Shown here: one piece after another, positions 61,591-64,000 of the stretch
Layout: every line of letters starts with the position of its first letter
Numbering within the stretch: position 1 is the first letter of the stretch
NCBI GenBank assembly: GCA_018340805.1
Contig: JACMZG010001870.1
Coordinates: 53,070,210-53,134,209 of the forward strand
Reading direction: 5' to 3'
Length of the DNA: 64,000 bases
Source of the DNA: Microvelia longipes
Taxonomy: Eukaryota; Arthropoda; Insecta; Hemiptera; Veliidae
Program-made: the position numbers and the translations under genes
The notes under the pieces: generated by a model
Told to the model about the DNA's origin: nothing
What the model saw: only the letters and a program-made list of their open reading frames with translations
Databases searched by the model: none

Positions 61591-63585
61591 CGTTACAATA
61601 TGGTTAGGAAAAAATTATATTACTATTTGTAATCATAGGAGGATACCAGTCAGCTGGTGAATTATTCATCTGTAGTTATGCACTAGATTGCAAGCACGTG
61701 GCTGTTTGTACTTTATATGTGCAGTGCGCTTTTGTTATTAATTTAAAGATAGTATTCTTTATATTTGTAACATCAGGAGGGTCATTACGGGAAATGGACT
61801 AAGCGCGTCATCATTTTTATAAAATACTTGATTTGTTACGAACTGCATGGAGCGTGGATTTATTTTGAACGTATTTTTAGGGGTTTTTTCCCTTGGAATT
61901 TCCTCTCTATGTTATATTTTATATTATATATTGAGTTCTTAACTTCTGAGTAAATAAACGGATTCAAATTTTGATTCTTATTAAAAAGAAAACTTTAAAC
62001 GAGTTAAGAAAAGTATGAAAGTGCGAACATTGCCGAGTCCCAGCCGATGTTAAACGAAGTTATCTTTGTTGGTTTAATAACTCTGTATACTTTAGTCTTG
62101 TGCTAAACTCTGTGCGTTCACTATCTCATCACTTCTCCATCACTCAAACAAAGCAACCTCCATTAATCTTTAATTAGTAACCGTTTCATTCGGTATGAAC
62201 CCAAAGTTTAATCATAATATTAATTGGGGCTTTATCGTTTTTTAATTGCAACTTATAGATTTTTAATTAAACAGTTCTCTTGATTTTTATTTAATCTTCA
62301 AGTTTTTTTGATTAATTTTGATAATCCAATTTTTATTAAACTTTATTATTGTAAGTTTTGTTAGTTTTTAATCAGGAGTTGTTTAATACAAGAAGTTCTT
62401 TCAAACTTCACTTTGTTTTCTATCCGGGCTTAATCGCTTTTAATGGAAAAAAGTTGTTTAATGTTTATTGTTGTCTTTAAAATAATAGTTTTACAATAAT
62501 TATTGTTGAAAATTTTATTGTTCTAAATCAGAACTTATTTAATAGGCTATATTTGTATTCCGCGTCTACCTCGTATCTATAAATACGTTTATTAGTTTAA
62601 ATCTGAGTTTGGTCTTATAAAGCATAAATTCTCTTAAATGTTTTATTTATGAAACCATGAATAAATAATAATCAGAGGCTGTAATTTGTAAAATCAGTGG
62701 TATATTTAATATTTTGGTGCAGTGTCATTTGTTAATTAGCAGAATGGGCTGTTAATTGTTGTATTTTACTGTCGTAAGTGTTTTTGTTCTATATTTATTT
62801 TTTGTTGAGATTGACAATATTAACTTCTTATCATTTAAACAGTCAGGGTTGCCGCAAAATGTTTTTACCTCTTAATAGCTTTCCTCTAAAAATTTAAAAT
62901 AAATACTTTGTAGCCATTTGAGAAATGAGAGTTGAGTTGAGCGGCAAAGTTGCTAACTTGTAGCAACTTTGCATAAAAATGGAAAGAAAAGGAGCAATTT
63001 AGGGGAAATTACAAGAAGAAATGAAGGGAAGCTCATGTGGGATGACATCTCCCGTATTTAACTGACGAAAAAAAGAAAAATTTAGTTTAGAAAATATAAA
63101 TGAAAACTAAATATGTAAATAAAATAATAAAATATAATTAAAATAAAGGAAAAGAGGACAACCAAAAAAAAGGAAATACTGGTGGAAAGTTAAATGAAAA
63201 AGTTTTTATCATATTTTCTCTCAATAAAATACTTTCTTCCTCCGGTTTTATTCTCTCTCTCTCTCTCTTTTGCAGTTTATATTAAATGGGAAAACTATTT
63301 TTTTTCTGAAAATAAAGTCGAAGAATTTCCAGGGAAAACTGTCGCTTTGTTGTCTCAATGAAATATGGCTCTGTTTTGAAAAATATTTTTTTATTATTTA
63401 AGTAAAGGACCCGGTATTTTTCCTGATGTATTTTTTATTTGATATTTTACTTTACTTGACGTTGCTTAAAAGGTTTAATTGTGTTCGCTTTGCTTGATAT
63501 GAGCGATGTCTTGTTATACGTAAGATCTGTGCTTCAAATTCAGAGCTGTGCTTGTGGCTATGGATGTGGTTCTTGGTTTTTGTTT
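61591..63585 (+). other. Presumed KDM3 intron, no exon recognised
   Basis: AT-rich sequence with a CT run at about 63253..63268. No supported gene or repeat family. Confidence 0.35.
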
Positions 63586-63589
63586 GGAC

Positions 63590-63680
63590 CAAAGACACTC
63601 AAAAATGTTCCCTCACCGCGCTTCGCGGCCCTGCGGCCCGTGGCCGCTCCAAGAGGCCTAAGGTCCCTTGTTTTTGTACA
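63590..63680 (-). repeat. Family B fragment
   Basis: On the minus strand: GTACAAAAACAAGGGACCTT, GGAGCGGCCACGGGCCGC and GGGCCGCGAAGCGCGG. It is GC-rich and shares the GCGAAGC mini-hairpin and the AAGGGAC lead-in with the copy at 42.3 kb. Confidence 0.45.
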
Positions 63681-64000
63681 ATATTAAACTAGTTTTTTAA
63701 ACTCATTATGGTGACCCAATGTTGGGTTCCTCTAAACACTTATTTAGTCTTATAAGAGTTGATTCTTGTACCAAGTTTTAGCCGAACCGTATTAAGTGCG
63801 TGTATAGAGACGTTCATGTACACTACGTACTCCTGCTGTACCTGTAGGTACTAGATTTTACTTTCAGTACTCAAATCAAAGCTTGTATACAAAGTAAGTG
63901 CGCATTCATGCACACTCACCCACAGAAATGTGGACATTTGCTGAAAGTGTGTATGCTATTTAATGCTTACTCCTCATTTTATAAGGAAATGAACAAATTG

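Overview
The window looks like nuclear DNA of an animal, most likely an invertebrate. It is AT-rich, has long (TA)n tracts, short exons bounded by GT..AG introns, and very dense dispersed and inverted repeats. I cannot name the species. There are no bacterial-style operons, and nearly all long open frames are stop-poor repeats.

One real gene is visible, on the + strand: five consecutive internal exons (39836..39976, 43255..43371, 45009..45191, 51908..51992, 54163..54245). They join in frame into 203 residues resembling the N-terminal part of KDM3B/JMJD1C-type lysine demethylases (KDM3 family). The first exon, with the start codon, and the catalytic C-terminal half are not visible and probably lie outside the window. 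The last 9.7 kb should then be intron, unless a very short exon was missed.

The rest is repeats. 1..39.8 kb: several dispersed families, a 1.8 kb AT satellite (15.5-17.3 kb), a block of tight GNA-loop DNA hairpins (19.47-19.59 kb), a 12-copy 62-bp array grown from inside a dispersed element (20.2-20.9 kb), and several large foldback elements (8.2, 14.1, 22.1, 28.0, 32.6 and 33.7 kb; others at 38.6 and 61.4 kb). For reference the families are called here A (about 650-750 bp, about 15 copies or pieces, 3' end with a small hairpin followed by a T run), B (GC-rich mini-hairpins), C (125-bp-arm foldback), D (265-bp-arm foldback), E (tRNA-headed SINE), F (CRE/TATA-containing repeat) and M (short hairpin repeat). 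These names are mine.

The most interesting lead is a Penelope-like retroelement (PLE) signature. A frameshifted GIY-YIG endonuclease remnant (48620..48766) is followed within 10 bases by a CTGATGA / 6-bp stem / AAAAC module like a hammerhead ribozyme core. Similar cores sit inside inverted-repeat elements at 28.0 and 33.7 kb. These two share one layout: a 12- or 14-bp flanking direct repeat, about 30 unpaired bases, inverted arm, loop, forward arm, direct repeat. No self-cleavage can be claimed from sequence alone.
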